A DNA stretch of 64,000 nt from Oscillospiraceae bacterium (GTDB taxonomy: Bacteria > Bacillota > Clostridia > Oscillospirales > Oscillospiraceae). The notes under the pieces were generated by a model. That model made no database searches, was not told where the DNA came from, and worked only from the letters and a program-made list of their open reading frames with translations. Position numbers and translations under genes: made by a program. The stretch spans positions 1 to 64,000 of the forward strand of contig JAAWHG010000010.1 of NCBI GenBank assembly GCA_022795735.1, in the 5' to 3' direction. Shown here piece by piece: positions 9,076 through 17,357 of the stretch (positions within the stretch are counted from its first letter, which is position 1; each line of letters starts with the position of its first letter).

Positions 9076-10434
9076 CTAGAATCCCCAGTCGAAGAAATCA
9101 AAGGGATTGATGCGGTAGGCGTCGCCGTTGTTGGGAGTCGGCTGTACTGGCACCTGTTGCTCCTGCGGCTCGGGCGCGGGCTTCTCGTCCAGAACGCCCT
9201 GCAGGGTCATCATGTCGCCCTCCCGGTAGACCGTCATCTCCACATCCTGCCCGGCGCGGCGGCGGCGGAGCGCGAGGGAAAGCTCATTATAGCTCTCCAC
9301 CGCGTCGCCGTCCAGAGCGGTAATGATGTCGCCTTTCCGCACCCCGGCCTTCTCGGCGCAGCTTCCCTCGCTCACGCTCTCCACAAAAACGCCCATCGGC
9401 AGGCTGTAAGACTTGACCGTGTCCGCGTCAAGCTCCCGCAGGCTGACCCCGAGATAGGCCTCTCCGGTGACGTAGCCATGCTCTCTGAGGTCGTTAATGA
9501 TGTCCACCACATCGTTGATCGGGATGGCAAAGCCGATTCCCTCCACGCTCGCGCCGCTGGAATAGCCGCTGCTGGAAGCCTTGGCCGTTGTGATGCCGAC
9601 CACCCGGCCGCTCATGTCGAAGAGAGGGCCGCCCGAGTTACCCGAGTTGATGGCGGCGTCGGTCTGCAGCATATTTATGGGGGTTCCGTCGGTGTTGATG
9701 GAGCGGTCGAGCGCACTGACATAGCCCACCGTCAGTGAGAAGGTAAGCTGTCCCAGCGGGTTGCCGATGGCGGCCACCTCGTCACCCACGGCCAGCTTGC
9801 TCGAGTCGCCGATGGTCACGCAGGGCAGATCATCCGCCTCCACCTTGAGCAGCGCCACGTCGTTCTCGCCGTAGGTCCCGACCAGCTCGGCCTCATAGGA
9901 GGTCCCGTCAAAGAGAGAGACGGTGATATCGTCGGCGCTCTCAATGACGTGATTGTTGGTGACAATATAGCCGTCTTTTGAGATAATAAAACCGGAACCG
10001 GAGGCCGCGAAGGGGGTCACGTAGCCCCAAACGTTGGTGCCCGCCTTGGTGCCGGTGACGTTGATGCCGACCACCGCGTTGACGTTCTGGTTATAGACCT
10101 CCTGGGGGGTCATGTTCTTCTCGCCGGTGCTGGTGGTGACCAGCGCGTTGACCGCCGGCTTGTCCGTCTCCCCGCCGGGCTGGTTGCGGACGGTCTCCTT
10201 CGGAGCCTCCGCCCTGTTCTCGCCCATTGCCGGTACCGCCGCCTCGGCGGACGCGGCGGGCTCCTGGCGGTTCATCATCATCGCGGTCAGCCCCGCGCCG
10301 CCCGCGCCGCCGGCAATGGCGCACACCAGTGCCAGCGCGGTCACCTTCAGCGCGATATGTTTTTTCTTCCGGGGGGGCTCCGCTTCCTCCACCGGCTCGA
10401 ACTCATAGGGTACGTACTCATTATTGTCAAGCAT
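9076..10434 (-). CDS. htrA: HtrA/DegP-like membrane-anchored serine protease with PDZ domain
   Basis: A 452-residue trypsin-like protease anchored by one helix (about 27-50) and acting outside the membrane. The catalytic triad is His162 (NNHV), Asp192 (NDVALLK) and Ser267 (NSGNSGGPLF). One PDZ domain covers about 320-410 and a Pro/Gln-rich tail ends the protein. Two ATGs are possible; the second (10434) lies 9 bases after AAAGGAG, while the first (10443) touches the ribosome site, so the second is preferred. Homologues degrade or refold misfolded secreted proteins. Its place directly before bceR suggests joint control with envelope defence. Confidence 0.94.
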   Translation of the reverse strand: MLDNNEYVPYEFEPVEEAEPPRKKKHIALKVTALALVCAIAGGAGGAGLTAMMMNRQEPAASAEAAVPAMGENRAEAPKETVRNQPGGETDKPAVNALVTTSTGEKNMTPQEVYNQNVNAVVGINVTGTKAGTNVWGYVTPFAASGSGFIISKDGYIVTNNHVIESADDITVSLFDGTSYEAELVGTYGENDVALLKVEADDLPCVTIGDSSKLAVGDEVAAIGNPLGQLTFSLTVGYVSALDRSINTDGTPINMLQTDAAINSGNSGGPLFDMSGRVVGITTAKASSSGYSSGASVEGIGFAIPINDVVDIINDLREHGYVTGEAYLGVSLRELDADTVKSYSLPMGVFVESVSEGSCAEKAGVRKGDIITALDGDAVESYNELSLALRRRRAGQDVEMTVYREGDMMTLQGVLDEKPAPEPQEQQVPVQPTPNNGDAYRINPFDFFDWGF

Positions 10435-10629
10435 GGTTCGCATCTCCTTTTCTGAACTTTATGATGCTATCATAATCCCTAATTATGAAAAAAATATGAC
10501 CGTCCCGCAAATTAAATTTTAACAAACCCATCGAACACCGGGTCCGTTGGAAAAATACGCTTGTCTAAAAAAATTTTTTGAAAAAAAATAGGGCTCTGGA
10601 TCGTTTTATAAGCGAAGGGAGTGAAACGC

Positions 10630-11094
10630 ATGGAAACCAACGAAATCCGGCGCGTGGTGGAGCAGTACAGCGAATTGCTGCTTCACATCGCGCTGACGAG
10701 GACCGACTGCGCCGCCGACGCGGAGGACGTGGTGCAGGACGCCTTCCTCAAGCTTATGACCCGCAGCCCCCGTTTCCGGGACGGGGGCCACGAAAAGGCA
10801 TGGCTGATCCGCACAACCCTAAACCTGGCCCATGACCTGCGCCGCTCCGTCTCCCGGCGGAATCTTCCGCTGGAAGAGGCCGCCTCCGCAGAGGCCGGGA
10901 CCACGCCGCCGCTCCTTTCCGCCGTCCGGGCGCTGCCGGACAAATATGGCGCCATCATCCATCTGCATTACTATGAAGGATACACCATCGAAGAAATCGC
11001 CAAGCTGCTTCGTGTGCCCGCCGCGACGGTCGGCACCCGTCTCTCACGCGGCCGGGAACGTCTAAAAAAACTGCTGGAGGAGGAATTGCTATGA
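10630..11094 (+). CDS. ECF RNA polymerase sigma factor (second pair)
   Basis: 154 residues from the ATG that lies 8 bases after AAGGGAG; an upstream GTG at 10621 overlaps the ribosome site and is less likely. Region 2 includes DAEDVVQDAFLKLM and KAWLIRTTLNLAHDLRR; region 4 ends with the HTH YTIEEIAKLLRVPAATVGTR. The stop overlaps the ATG of the next gene by 4 bases, so that gene product is the expected regulator. It is divergent from htrA across about 195 bases containing A/T tracts but no promoter that can be called confidently. Confidence 0.91.
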   Translation: METNEIRRVVEQYSELLLHIALTRTDCAADAEDVVQDAFLKLMTRSPRFRDGGHEKAWLIRTTLNLAHDLRRSVSRRNLPLEEAASAEAGTTPPLLSAVRALPDKYGAIIHLHYYEGYTIEEIAKLLRVPAATVGTRLSRGRERLKKLLEEELL

Positions 11095-11861
11095 CCCAAA
11101 AGGAATACCGCGCGGCCATCGACGCCGTGCGCCTGTCCGAAGACTTTCAGGAGCGGACCGTCCGGCGGCTGGAGCAGCAAGTAAGAAAGGAGCCTCCCGC
11201 TATGAAAAAAACAAGAACCCTCCTGTTCGCCGCCTGTCTGGCCGCCGTGCTGATCGGCTCGGTTGCCGCCGCCGTCCACATGCTCACGCCGGGCGAGGTC
11301 GCCGCCTTCCACGGGGACGAAACCCTTTCCGCCGCCTTTGCCGGCGAAGACGCCGTTGTGCTGGACCAGACCGCCGCGTGCGGCGAGTACACCTTCCGTC
11401 TGGCCGGTATGGTCAGCGGGGCCGGGCTGTCCGATTTCTGCCCGGACGCCGTTTCGGACCGGAGCTATCTGGTCGTCTCCCGCGCCCGCACCGACGGGAC
11501 TCCCCTCCAGGAGGCAACCATCACCGACTATACGGTTACCCCCCTGGTCGCCGGTTACCTGCCCTGGGAGGTCAATATCTGGACCCTGGGCGGCTCGGCC
11601 AGCGCCTTTTTACGGGACGGCGTCGTCTATTATATTTACGAATTTGACAGCGTCGAGATGTTCGCCGATCACACGGTATATCTGGCCGTTTACGAGGGGG
11701 GAAGCGCCCCCAGCGCGGAGGTTTTGACCCCGGCGGAAGACGGCTCCATATCCTACAATCCGGACTTCACCGCACCCCACGCGATTTTTGAAGTCCCCCT
11801 GGACGCCTCCAAGGCCGATCCCGCCGCGGTTGACGCTTTTATGAGCCAGTTTGCGGAATAG
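11091..11861 (+). CDS. Single-pass membrane protein, probable regulator of the adjacent ECF sigma factor
   Basis: 256 residues: a charged cytoplasmic N-terminus of about 38 residues (KEYRAAIDAVRLSEDFQER), a transmembrane helix at about 43-63, and an extracytoplasmic domain of about 190 residues. The start overlaps the sigma stop (ATGA). The layout resembles anti-sigma factors of the DUF4179 kind found beside ECF sigma genes in Clostridia, but no zinc-finger motif is present, so the assignment rests on gene order and topology. The outer domain was not recognised. Confidence 0.7.
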   Translation: MTQKEYRAAIDAVRLSEDFQERTVRRLEQQVRKEPPAMKKTRTLLFAACLAAVLIGSVAAAVHMLTPGEVAAFHGDETLSAAFAGEDAVVLDQTAACGEYTFRLAGMVSGAGLSDFCPDAVSDRSYLVVSRARTDGTPLQEATITDYTVTPLVAGYLPWEVNIWTLGGSASAFLRDGVVYYIYEFDSVEMFADHTVYLAVYEGGSAPSAEVLTPAEDGSISYNPDFTAPHAIFEVPLDASKADPAAVDAFMSQFAE

Positions 11862-11890
11862 CCCCGGCGCGCAGGCCGGATATCGAATAT

Positions 11891-11931
11891 AAGGAGCGCG
11901 ACGCGGTCATTGGTCCCGCGTCGCGCTCCTT
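11891..11931. terminator. Strong hairpin between convergent units
   Basis: A perfect 16-base inverted repeat (arms beginning AAGGAGCGCG and ending CGCGCTCCTT) with an 8-base loop lies between the convergent ECF pair and the SipL-like gene. It has no long T run but probably ends both transcripts. Confidence 0.65.
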
Positions 11932-11935
11932 GCGA

Positions 11936-13450
11936 TTATTTCACAATGGGAATCAACAGCATCCCGCTCAAGACGGCCTCATCCTCGCCCAGGACGTTGG
12001 CGTCGCGGATAGACGCCATGGTGGTACGGCACTGCTTAGCGAGGCTCCATAGGGTGTCCTCGGGCGCGGCGGGGCGCAGAATCACCGACGGGCGCTCCTC
12101 CTCCGGCAGCGGCTCATCGCCGATCTTTCCGCCGCACAGGGTTTTTAGCGCCCCGGCGGACAGCGAGTCCAGCGTGAAATCCACCGTACAGCGGACCTCC
12201 AATCCGTCTCCCGCTGGGACGGCGAACGCTTCTCCGGAGATGCACGCGCCGGGGCGGCAGGTACAATTTTCGGCCAGCTCGGTCTGACAGGCCGCCTCCA
12301 TCCGGGTGGCGGCCCCTTGTAGCTCGCCCTCCTCGTCCCGGTAGAGTACGCTGGCCGTCATGGGGGCCACAATTTTGACCGTCTCTCCCTCCCTGCGGGC
12401 AACCGGCTCGTCGAGGAAGACCTGGGTGTCAACCACCGACTTGACCCTCGGGGCCTGAACCGCCGCCCGGACCACCTCGGACTGCCGCTGTCGGTCCAGC
12501 CGTCCGGCGGCGTTCAGCTCCTTCCACTCCGGGGTGAAGGCATGGCGGAGGCTGAACGCGTCCTCTACAATTTCCAACTCCTCCTGCCCCAGCGCGGTAC
12601 ACTGGGCAAGCATCTGAAGCTCCGCCAGCAGCCGTCTTCCCTGCCCGTTGGCGTCCTCCACCGTGAGGTCGGTGACAGCCAGCTTCACCTGGAGCTCCTG
12701 GTCCTCATACTCCTTGTCAAACTCCACATATTGGGAAAAGGGGAGCTGGCAGCTCCAGGGGCAAAGCTCCCCCTCCTCGGTCAAATAGAGCAGACGCAGG
12801 CTGACGTTGCCCTTGAACACTCCTTTGTTGCCCACAATCCGGGACTCGACGATGTCGGTGGACATCTGACTACGGCACAGCTCCCGCATGGGCGAGCCGC
12901 CAGGCAGCTCCACCTCCTCGGAAATGCTGAATGGCTTCTCCGCCGTAGCCAGGGCGCGGAGCACCGGGTAGGTCGCCGGTTTCAGTTGCAGATCACCCGT
13001 CTGGTCCGGCTCAGGGTGGTACAGCTCCTGCGTCGCCGGCTCATATCCTGTCACGCTGCCGCAGAGGTTGACCCGCACCATAACCTTGCGGGAGTTGAGA
13101 ATCCGGGCGTCGGCGCTGCGCACCCGGCAGTCCACGCTGATTTGACTCTGCTCGGTCAGCGCGCTGTTGTCCACGCGGATGGTGAAGGGTATATAATAGT
13201 GCAGCGTCCGGGGGGCCGAGTGATCCTCGGGCGCATAGAGCACCCCCGCGTGGACGCCCCCCGAAATGCTGGCGCTCCCGCTGCGGCATTCCTTCCCCCG
13301 CAGCACCACCGAGCCAAAGGCGTCCAACACCCGCTCCACGTCAGGACAGCTATCCGGGACGATGGTTTCCCCGGTCTCCTCCTGCGAAATGGGGGCGAAT
13401 AGGACCTCCTGCAAAAATTCGCAGGTCACGGGCTCAAATTGAAACTCCAT
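11936..13450 (-). CDS. SipL-like spore coat morphogenetic protein (DUF3794/SPOCS repeats plus LysM)
   Basis: 504 residues. The N-terminal and central parts carry repeated SPOCS (DUF3794) segments, recognisable in CPDVERVLDAFGSVVLRG near residue 35 and YVEFDKEYEDQELQVKLAVTD near 230. A C-terminal LysM-type domain (about 450-503) ends in MASIRDANVLGEDEAVLSG and LLIPIVK. In C. difficile SipL of this architecture links the spore coat to SpoIVA around the forespore. A sigma-E-like promoter precedes it, consistent with mother-cell expression. Whether it is the true SipL orthologue or a DUF3794 paralogue cannot be settled here. Confidence 0.82.
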   Translation of the reverse strand: MEFQFEPVTCEFLQEVLFAPISQEETGETIVPDSCPDVERVLDAFGSVVLRGKECRSGSASISGGVHAGVLYAPEDHSAPRTLHYYIPFTIRVDNSALTEQSQISVDCRVRSADARILNSRKVMVRVNLCGSVTGYEPATQELYHPEPDQTGDLQLKPATYPVLRALATAEKPFSISEEVELPGGSPMRELCRSQMSTDIVESRIVGNKGVFKGNVSLRLLYLTEEGELCPWSCQLPFSQYVEFDKEYEDQELQVKLAVTDLTVEDANGQGRRLLAELQMLAQCTALGQEELEIVEDAFSLRHAFTPEWKELNAAGRLDRQRQSEVVRAAVQAPRVKSVVDTQVFLDEPVARREGETVKIVAPMTASVLYRDEEGELQGAATRMEAACQTELAENCTCRPGACISGEAFAVPAGDGLEVRCTVDFTLDSLSAGALKTLCGGKIGDEPLPEEERPSVILRPAAPEDTLWSLAKQCRTTMASIRDANVLGEDEAVLSGMLLIPIVK

Positions 13451-13521
13451 ATGCTCACTCCTCCCATGCTTTTGCAGTTTCGGGGCCTCCGCCCGGTCAC
13501 AAAAGACATGCCTTTCTGCTA

Positions 13522-13551
13522 AGTTATATGTTCGGAGCGGCGGAGATATGT
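13522..13551 (-). promoter_or_regulatory. Candidate sigma-E (mother-cell) promoter for the SipL-like gene
   Basis: On the minus strand ACATATCT and CATATAACT are separated by 13 bases, close to the sigma-E consensus (ATATT at -35, CATACAAT at -10, 13-15 base spacer). It lies about 70 bases before the SipL-like start and immediately after the 50-residue gene. Confidence 0.5.
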
Positions 13552-13552
13552 G

Positions 13553-13705
13553 TCATTTACACCACTCGCTCAGCAGGACGCCCAGGAGAATCAACGCGAC
13601 GCCCAGCAGGATGGTCCAAATGCTCCGCGGGATCAGCATCGACACCAACAGCCCCGCCCCCAGGGCCGCCAACGCGCCGCCGATCAGCGTATTTCGTCTG
13701 CACAT
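13553..13705 (-). CDS. Small two-helix membrane protein (50 residues)
   Basis: 50 residues: basic start MCRRN, a hydrophobic helix at about 7-24, a turn around Pro27-Arg28, a second helix at about 29-46, and a short charged end. The start is fixed by AGGAGG 8 bases upstream; a longer reading frame exists but would lack a ribosome site. No homologue is recognised. It sits between thiN and the SipL-like gene. Its ribosome site is inside the 3' arm of a perfect 11-bp hairpin, so expression is probably controlled. Confidence 0.72.
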   Translation of the reverse strand: MCRRNTLIGGALAALGAGLLVSMLIPRSIWTILLGVALILLGVLLSEWCK

Positions 13706-13710
13706 AAAAA

Positions 13711-13742
13711 TCGCCTCCTGCAACAGTATACGCAGGAGGCGA
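13711..13742 (-). promoter_or_regulatory. Terminator-like hairpin that contains the ribosome-binding site of the 50-residue gene
   Basis: A perfect 11-bp inverted repeat with a 10-base loop; the 3' arm on the minus strand is GCAGGAGGCGA followed directly by TTTTT and the ATG. It has the form of an intrinsic terminator for the thiN transcript, yet the same arm carries the Shine-Dalgarno sequence of the next gene. Confidence 0.7.
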
Positions 13743-13754
13743 GAAAAAAGCACA

Positions 13755-14402
13755 TTATAATAAAGTCCGCCAATCCACCGGCCCGTTCCGTTCCGACCGG
13801 ACAATCCACGACGCCCCCGCGCCGATGGTAATGGTCACGGCGCCGGCCGGCTCATTGCTCACCGTCAGACTGTCGCCGCGCCGGACCTCCGGCACGTCCA
13901 GCGGATACTTGCCGCCGGTAATGCGGACGTTTTGCAGACGGCGGTCCATCGGCAGGATGGCAAAATAACGGTACCCCCTCTCCGGCAGGCGGAGAGGACC
14001 GCCCGGATGGTAACGAATCTCGTTCCAGGGGTCCAGGATGAAGGCCTGGAGGCCATCCTCCCAGGCCCGTTCCAACAGAGCCAGGTTGGCGAGATGATGG
14101 TCCTGCCGTCCTCCGGTGCAGGCCGTAAACACCGCCGTCCGGAAGCCATGGTCCCGGACGTATTCATACGCGGCCTGCAGGTCGGTCAGGTCCTTCTCCG
14201 CGGGCAGCACCACCGATGCAACACCGGTGTGGGGCATTCCGCCCGAGTCGCCGTCCCCGATATAGACGTCCGGTGAAAACCCGGCCTCCTCCGCGAGGCG
14301 CACACCGCCGTCGGCGCAGATCACCGTGCAGCGGCCCCGCAGAGGCTCCAGAAAGGTCCAGTCCTTGTAGGGTATGGAACCGAAAATTAACGCCGCTCCC
14401 AT
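13755..14402 (-). CDS. thiN: Thiamine diphosphokinase
   Basis: Transfers pyrophosphate from ATP to thiamine to make the cofactor thiamine diphosphate. The 215 residues match the family; ICADGGVRLAEEAGFSPDVYIGDGDS is the N-terminal catalytic segment (quoted in parts: ADGGVRLA, IGDGDS), followed by AEKDLTDLQAA and TGGRQDHHLANL. A small beta domain for thiamine binding forms the C-terminus. The start overlaps the end of rsgA by 16 bases, the standard Firmicutes order rsgA-(rpe)-thiN; rpe is absent here. Confidence 0.92.
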   Translation of the reverse strand: MGAALIFGSIPYKDWTFLEPLRGRCTVICADGGVRLAEEAGFSPDVYIGDGDSGGMPHTGVASVVLPAEKDLTDLQAAYEYVRDHGFRTAVFTACTGGRQDHHLANLALLERAWEDGLQAFILDPWNEIRYHPGGPLRLPERGYRYFAILPMDRRLQNVRITGGKYPLDVPEVRRGDSLTVSNEPAGAVTITIGAGASWIVRSERNGPVDWRTLL

Positions 14403-15262
14403 TCCTTAATCTCCTTTGCCCGTTCGTAGAGGCGGACATAGCTGTCGTAGCGGGTTTTTTCTATCTCGCCCCTCGCGAGGGCTTCCAAAACCTTACAGCC
14501 CGGCTCCCTGAGATGGGCACAGTCGTTGAATTGGCAGCCGCCCAGGTAGGGCGCGAAGTCGGGGAACGCGTATTGCAGGTTTTCCTTGACCACCAGCTCC
14601 ATTCGTTCGGTGTCGAAGGAGGAAAAGCCCGGCGTGTCGGCCACCTGCGTCCCCCCCGGCATGCGGTAAAGCTCCACGTGCCGCGTCGTGTGGCGGCCCC
14701 GGCCCAGCTTGTCGGAGACCTCCCCCACCCGAATGCCAAAGCCCGGGTCGAGGCGGTTGAGCACGCTGCTCTTCCCCACGCCGGAGTTTCCGGTAAAGGC
14801 CACCACCTTGCCCCGGATGGCCTCCCGAAGCGCCTCGATTCCCTCGCCGGTCTCGGCGCTGGTCTGGAAAACCGGATAGCCGGCGCGGCGGTAAATGCCC
14901 GCCAGCTCGTCCCCGCCGTTCAGGTCCACCTTGTTGACGCAGAGCAGGACGGGGACGTTTTGTTCTCCGGCGATGGCGGTAATGCGGTCAATCAGAAAGG
15001 GCTCGGTCACCGGAATCACAGCGGAGGCCAACACAACCAGCGCGTCCAGATTGGCCACCGCCGGACGGATAAAGGCGTTGCGCCGGGGCAGCAGCTCCTG
15101 GACGGTCCCCTTCCCGCGCTCGACGGTGAAGGTTACGCGATCCCCCACCAGCGGGGTCACACCGTCCTTGCGGAAGCGGCCCCGGGCGCGGCACTCGACA
15201 ATCTCTTCGCCGGATTGTACATAATAGAAGCCGCTGACGGCCTTGACAATCAATCCCTCCAT
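14387..15262 (-). CDS. rsgA: Ribosome small-subunit-dependent GTPase A
   Basis: A circularly permuted GTPase that aids maturation of the 30S subunit. 291 residues: an N-terminal OB fold, the NKVD motif (G4) before the P-loop GNSGVGKSS and the G3 motif DTPGFSSF, and a C-terminal zinc site in CQFNDCAHLREPGC. The ATG at 15262 (MEGLIVKAVSG) is preferred because it lies 4 bases after the kinase stop and matches the family start; a longer frame begins at 15301. The ribosome site is weak, consistent with coupling to the upstream gene. Confidence 0.94.
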   Translation of the reverse strand: MEGLIVKAVSGFYYVQSGEEIVECRARGRFRKDGVTPLVGDRVTFTVERGKGTVQELLPRRNAFIRPAVANLDALVVLASAVIPVTEPFLIDRITAIAGEQNVPVLLCVNKVDLNGGDELAGIYRRAGYPVFQTSAETGEGIEALREAIRGKVVAFTGNSGVGKSSVLNRLDPGFGIRVGEVSDKLGRGRHTTRHVELYRMPGGTQVADTPGFSSFDTERMELVVKENLQYAFPDFAPYLGGCQFNDCAHLREPGCKVLEALARGEIEKTRYDSYVRLYERAKEIKEWERR

Positions 15263-15266
15263 GCCG

Positions 15267-17327
15267 TCACGACCCGAAGTCCACGGTTTCGCTGTACCCA
15301 TTCGTGCCGTCGAAGTAAACCGTTACGACCTGCATCCCGGTGCCTTTTACCTCAAGGTCTATGGTTCCCAGTTCGGTATTGTAAGTGGTCGGCACACCCT
15401 GGGGGACGCCATCCACCGAATAGGACACCGTTGTGGTAACCCGGTTTTGGGGAAGCGGGATATTGAAGATGGTTTTGCTCCTTAGCTGCGGCTCTTCCGG
15501 TTCTTCCGGTTCTGTGCCGTCTGGGTCGTTTTCTCCGGGCGGCTCTTCCGGGTCCGGCTCCTCCATGTTTGGCTCCACCGGCTCGACGGGCTCCTCCGGG
15601 GGCCCCTCTGAGAGGCGCAGATTGATGACCGTATCGGCGGGCACCTCTACGGTGGCGTCGATGCTCTGGAAGGTCACCACGTCTTTCTCCAGGTCGCTCT
15701 CGTCATAGCCCACCACCATCGGCTCCGCCGTGAAGCCCGCCTCCACAAGCTTGGCCTTGGCCTTCTCAATGGGAAGTCCACGGAGGCTGGGCACCTTGGA
15801 CAGCCTTTCCTGCGGGCCGTCGCTGACGTTGAGAATGATGATCTGCCCCGGCTGTAAGGTGGTCCCCGCTGTGGGTTCGGTGGAAATGACATTGCCGGCG
15901 GGGACGGTATCATTGTTTTCATGGTTGGTCTGACAGGTAAAGTTCATCGCCGTCAACTGCTCCCGGGCGCTGTCCACGCCGTCTCCAACCAGGTTGGGCA
16001 TCACCACCGGCTGCGGCGGCTCCTCCTCCACCTCCGCCGGACCGAGCGAGGCCACGGCGAAAATACGGGCGCCCGTCTTGGCCGGGGTCCCTGACAGCGG
16101 GTCCTGGGAGATGATTAACCCCGCTTCCGCGCCGTCGTTGGCGTAGGTTATTTCCAGTTTAAAATCCTCATACGCCTCATTCCCCTGGACGTCCTCCACG
16201 CGCTTGCCCACCAGCTGCGGAATTGGAATTTCCTCCGTGGGGGTAAACAGGTCCTTGAGGAAGGTCGCGTAGAGAAAATAGAACAGTCCGGCTACCACCA
16301 GAACCACCGCGATCACGCCGGCCACCACCGCCAGACGGCCGCTGCCGTCCGACTCTCGCCGTTCGGGCTCCGGTTCGGCCTGCTGGCGGCGGGCGGGCTT
16401 TTTCTCGTGTACCACCCGGCGGAGCGCCGCGTCGGACACCGTCTTGAGAACCTGGGTCCGTTCGGACACCGGCTGGGGCGCGGAAAAATCGAACACCACG
16501 TTGGGGTCCTTTCGGAACTCCTCCAAATCGGCCAGCATGTCGGTAGCCGACTCGTAGCGGCGGTCCATCGCGGCGCACATGGCGTGCATCGTAATCTGTT
16601 CCAAGCCCTCGGGGATGTTAGGGTTCATCTCCCGCGGCTGAATCGGGGTGCCGTTGATGTGCTGAATGGCAACCGCCACCGGCGATTCGCCGTTGAAAGG
16701 GGGTTTGCCGGTCAACATCTCGTACATGACCACGCCCAGCGAATAGAGGTCGGACCGTTTGTCCACCCGGCTGCCTCTGGCCTGCTCGGGCGAGATATAG
16801 TGGACCGAGCCCAACGCCTCGCGGGTCAGCGTGCTCTGGGCCGAGGTGATGCGGGCGATGCCGAAATCAGCCACCTTGACGCTGCCGTCCTTCAGAATCA
16901 TGATGTTGTGGGGCTTGATGTCCCGGTGGATGATGCCCCGGCTGTGGGCGTGCTCCAGCGCCTTGGCGATCTGGGTGGCGAAGTGAAGGGCCTCCCGCCA
17001 GCCGAGCTGAATTTTCTGTTCCAGATACTGCTTGAGGGTGATGCCCTCGATCAGCTCCATGACGATATAGTCGCTGTTGCTGGAATGGGATACGTCATAG
17101 ACGCTTACAATGTTGGGGTGGGAGAGCATCGCGACCGCCTGCGATTCCGCGTGGAAGCGGCGGCGGAATTCCGCGTCCTGCGAATACTCGTCCTTTAAAA
17201 CCTTGATGGCCACCAGCCGGTTCAGCCTGTGACAGCGCGCCTTGTAGACAACAGCCATACCGCCCATTCCGATGACCTCAAGGATTTCATACCGGTTGTC
17301 TAGCATCCTGCCTATGTAATTGTCCAT
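15267..17327 (-). CDS. prkC: PASTA-domain serine/threonine protein kinase (PrkC/Stk1)
   Basis: A membrane kinase that senses muropeptides or lipid II and phosphorylates cell-wall, division and translation proteins. 686 residues: kinase domain at about 10-270 with the loop GMGGMAVVY, catalytic HRDIKPHN and DFG; a juxtamembrane segment; one membrane helix at about 331-355; three PASTA repeats (about 365-570); a Glu/Pro-rich linker (about 575-620) and a C-terminal beta domain. It is preceded by its phosphatase gene prpC with a 30-base gap. Homologues influence germination and antibiotic tolerance. Confidence 0.96.
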   Translation of the reverse strand: MDNYIGRMLDNRYEILEVIGMGGMAVVYKARCHRLNRLVAIKVLKDEYSQDAEFRRRFHAESQAVAMLSHPNIVSVYDVSHSSNSDYIVMELIEGITLKQYLEQKIQLGWREALHFATQIAKALEHAHSRGIIHRDIKPHNIMILKDGSVKVADFGIARITSAQSTLTREALGSVHYISPEQARGSRVDKRSDLYSLGVVMYEMLTGKPPFNGESPVAVAIQHINGTPIQPREMNPNIPEGLEQITMHAMCAAMDRRYESATDMLADLEEFRKDPNVVFDFSAPQPVSERTQVLKTVSDAALRRVVHEKKPARRQQAEPEPERRESDGSGRLAVVAGVIAVVLVVAGLFYFLYATFLKDLFTPTEEIPIPQLVGKRVEDVQGNEAYEDFKLEITYANDGAEAGLIISQDPLSGTPAKTGARIFAVASLGPAEVEEEPPQPVVMPNLVGDGVDSAREQLTAMNFTCQTNHENNDTVPAGNVISTEPTAGTTLQPGQIIILNVSDGPQERLSKVPSLRGLPIEKAKAKLVEAGFTAEPMVVGYDESDLEKDVVTFQSIDATVEVPADTVINLRLSEGPPEEPVEPVEPNMEEPDPEEPPGENDPDGTEPEEPEEPQLRSKTIFNIPLPQNRVTTTVSYSVDGVPQGVPTTYNTELGTIDLEVKGTGMQVVTVYFDGTNGYSETVDFGS

Positions 17328-17357
17328 AGATGCCGCCTCCTTTGGGTTCGGAAATGA

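Noticed and set aside
14216-15439. 407-codon open frame across thiN, rsgA and prkC ends on the plus strand
   Set aside because: Antisense to three well-identified overlapping genes and without a ribosome site.
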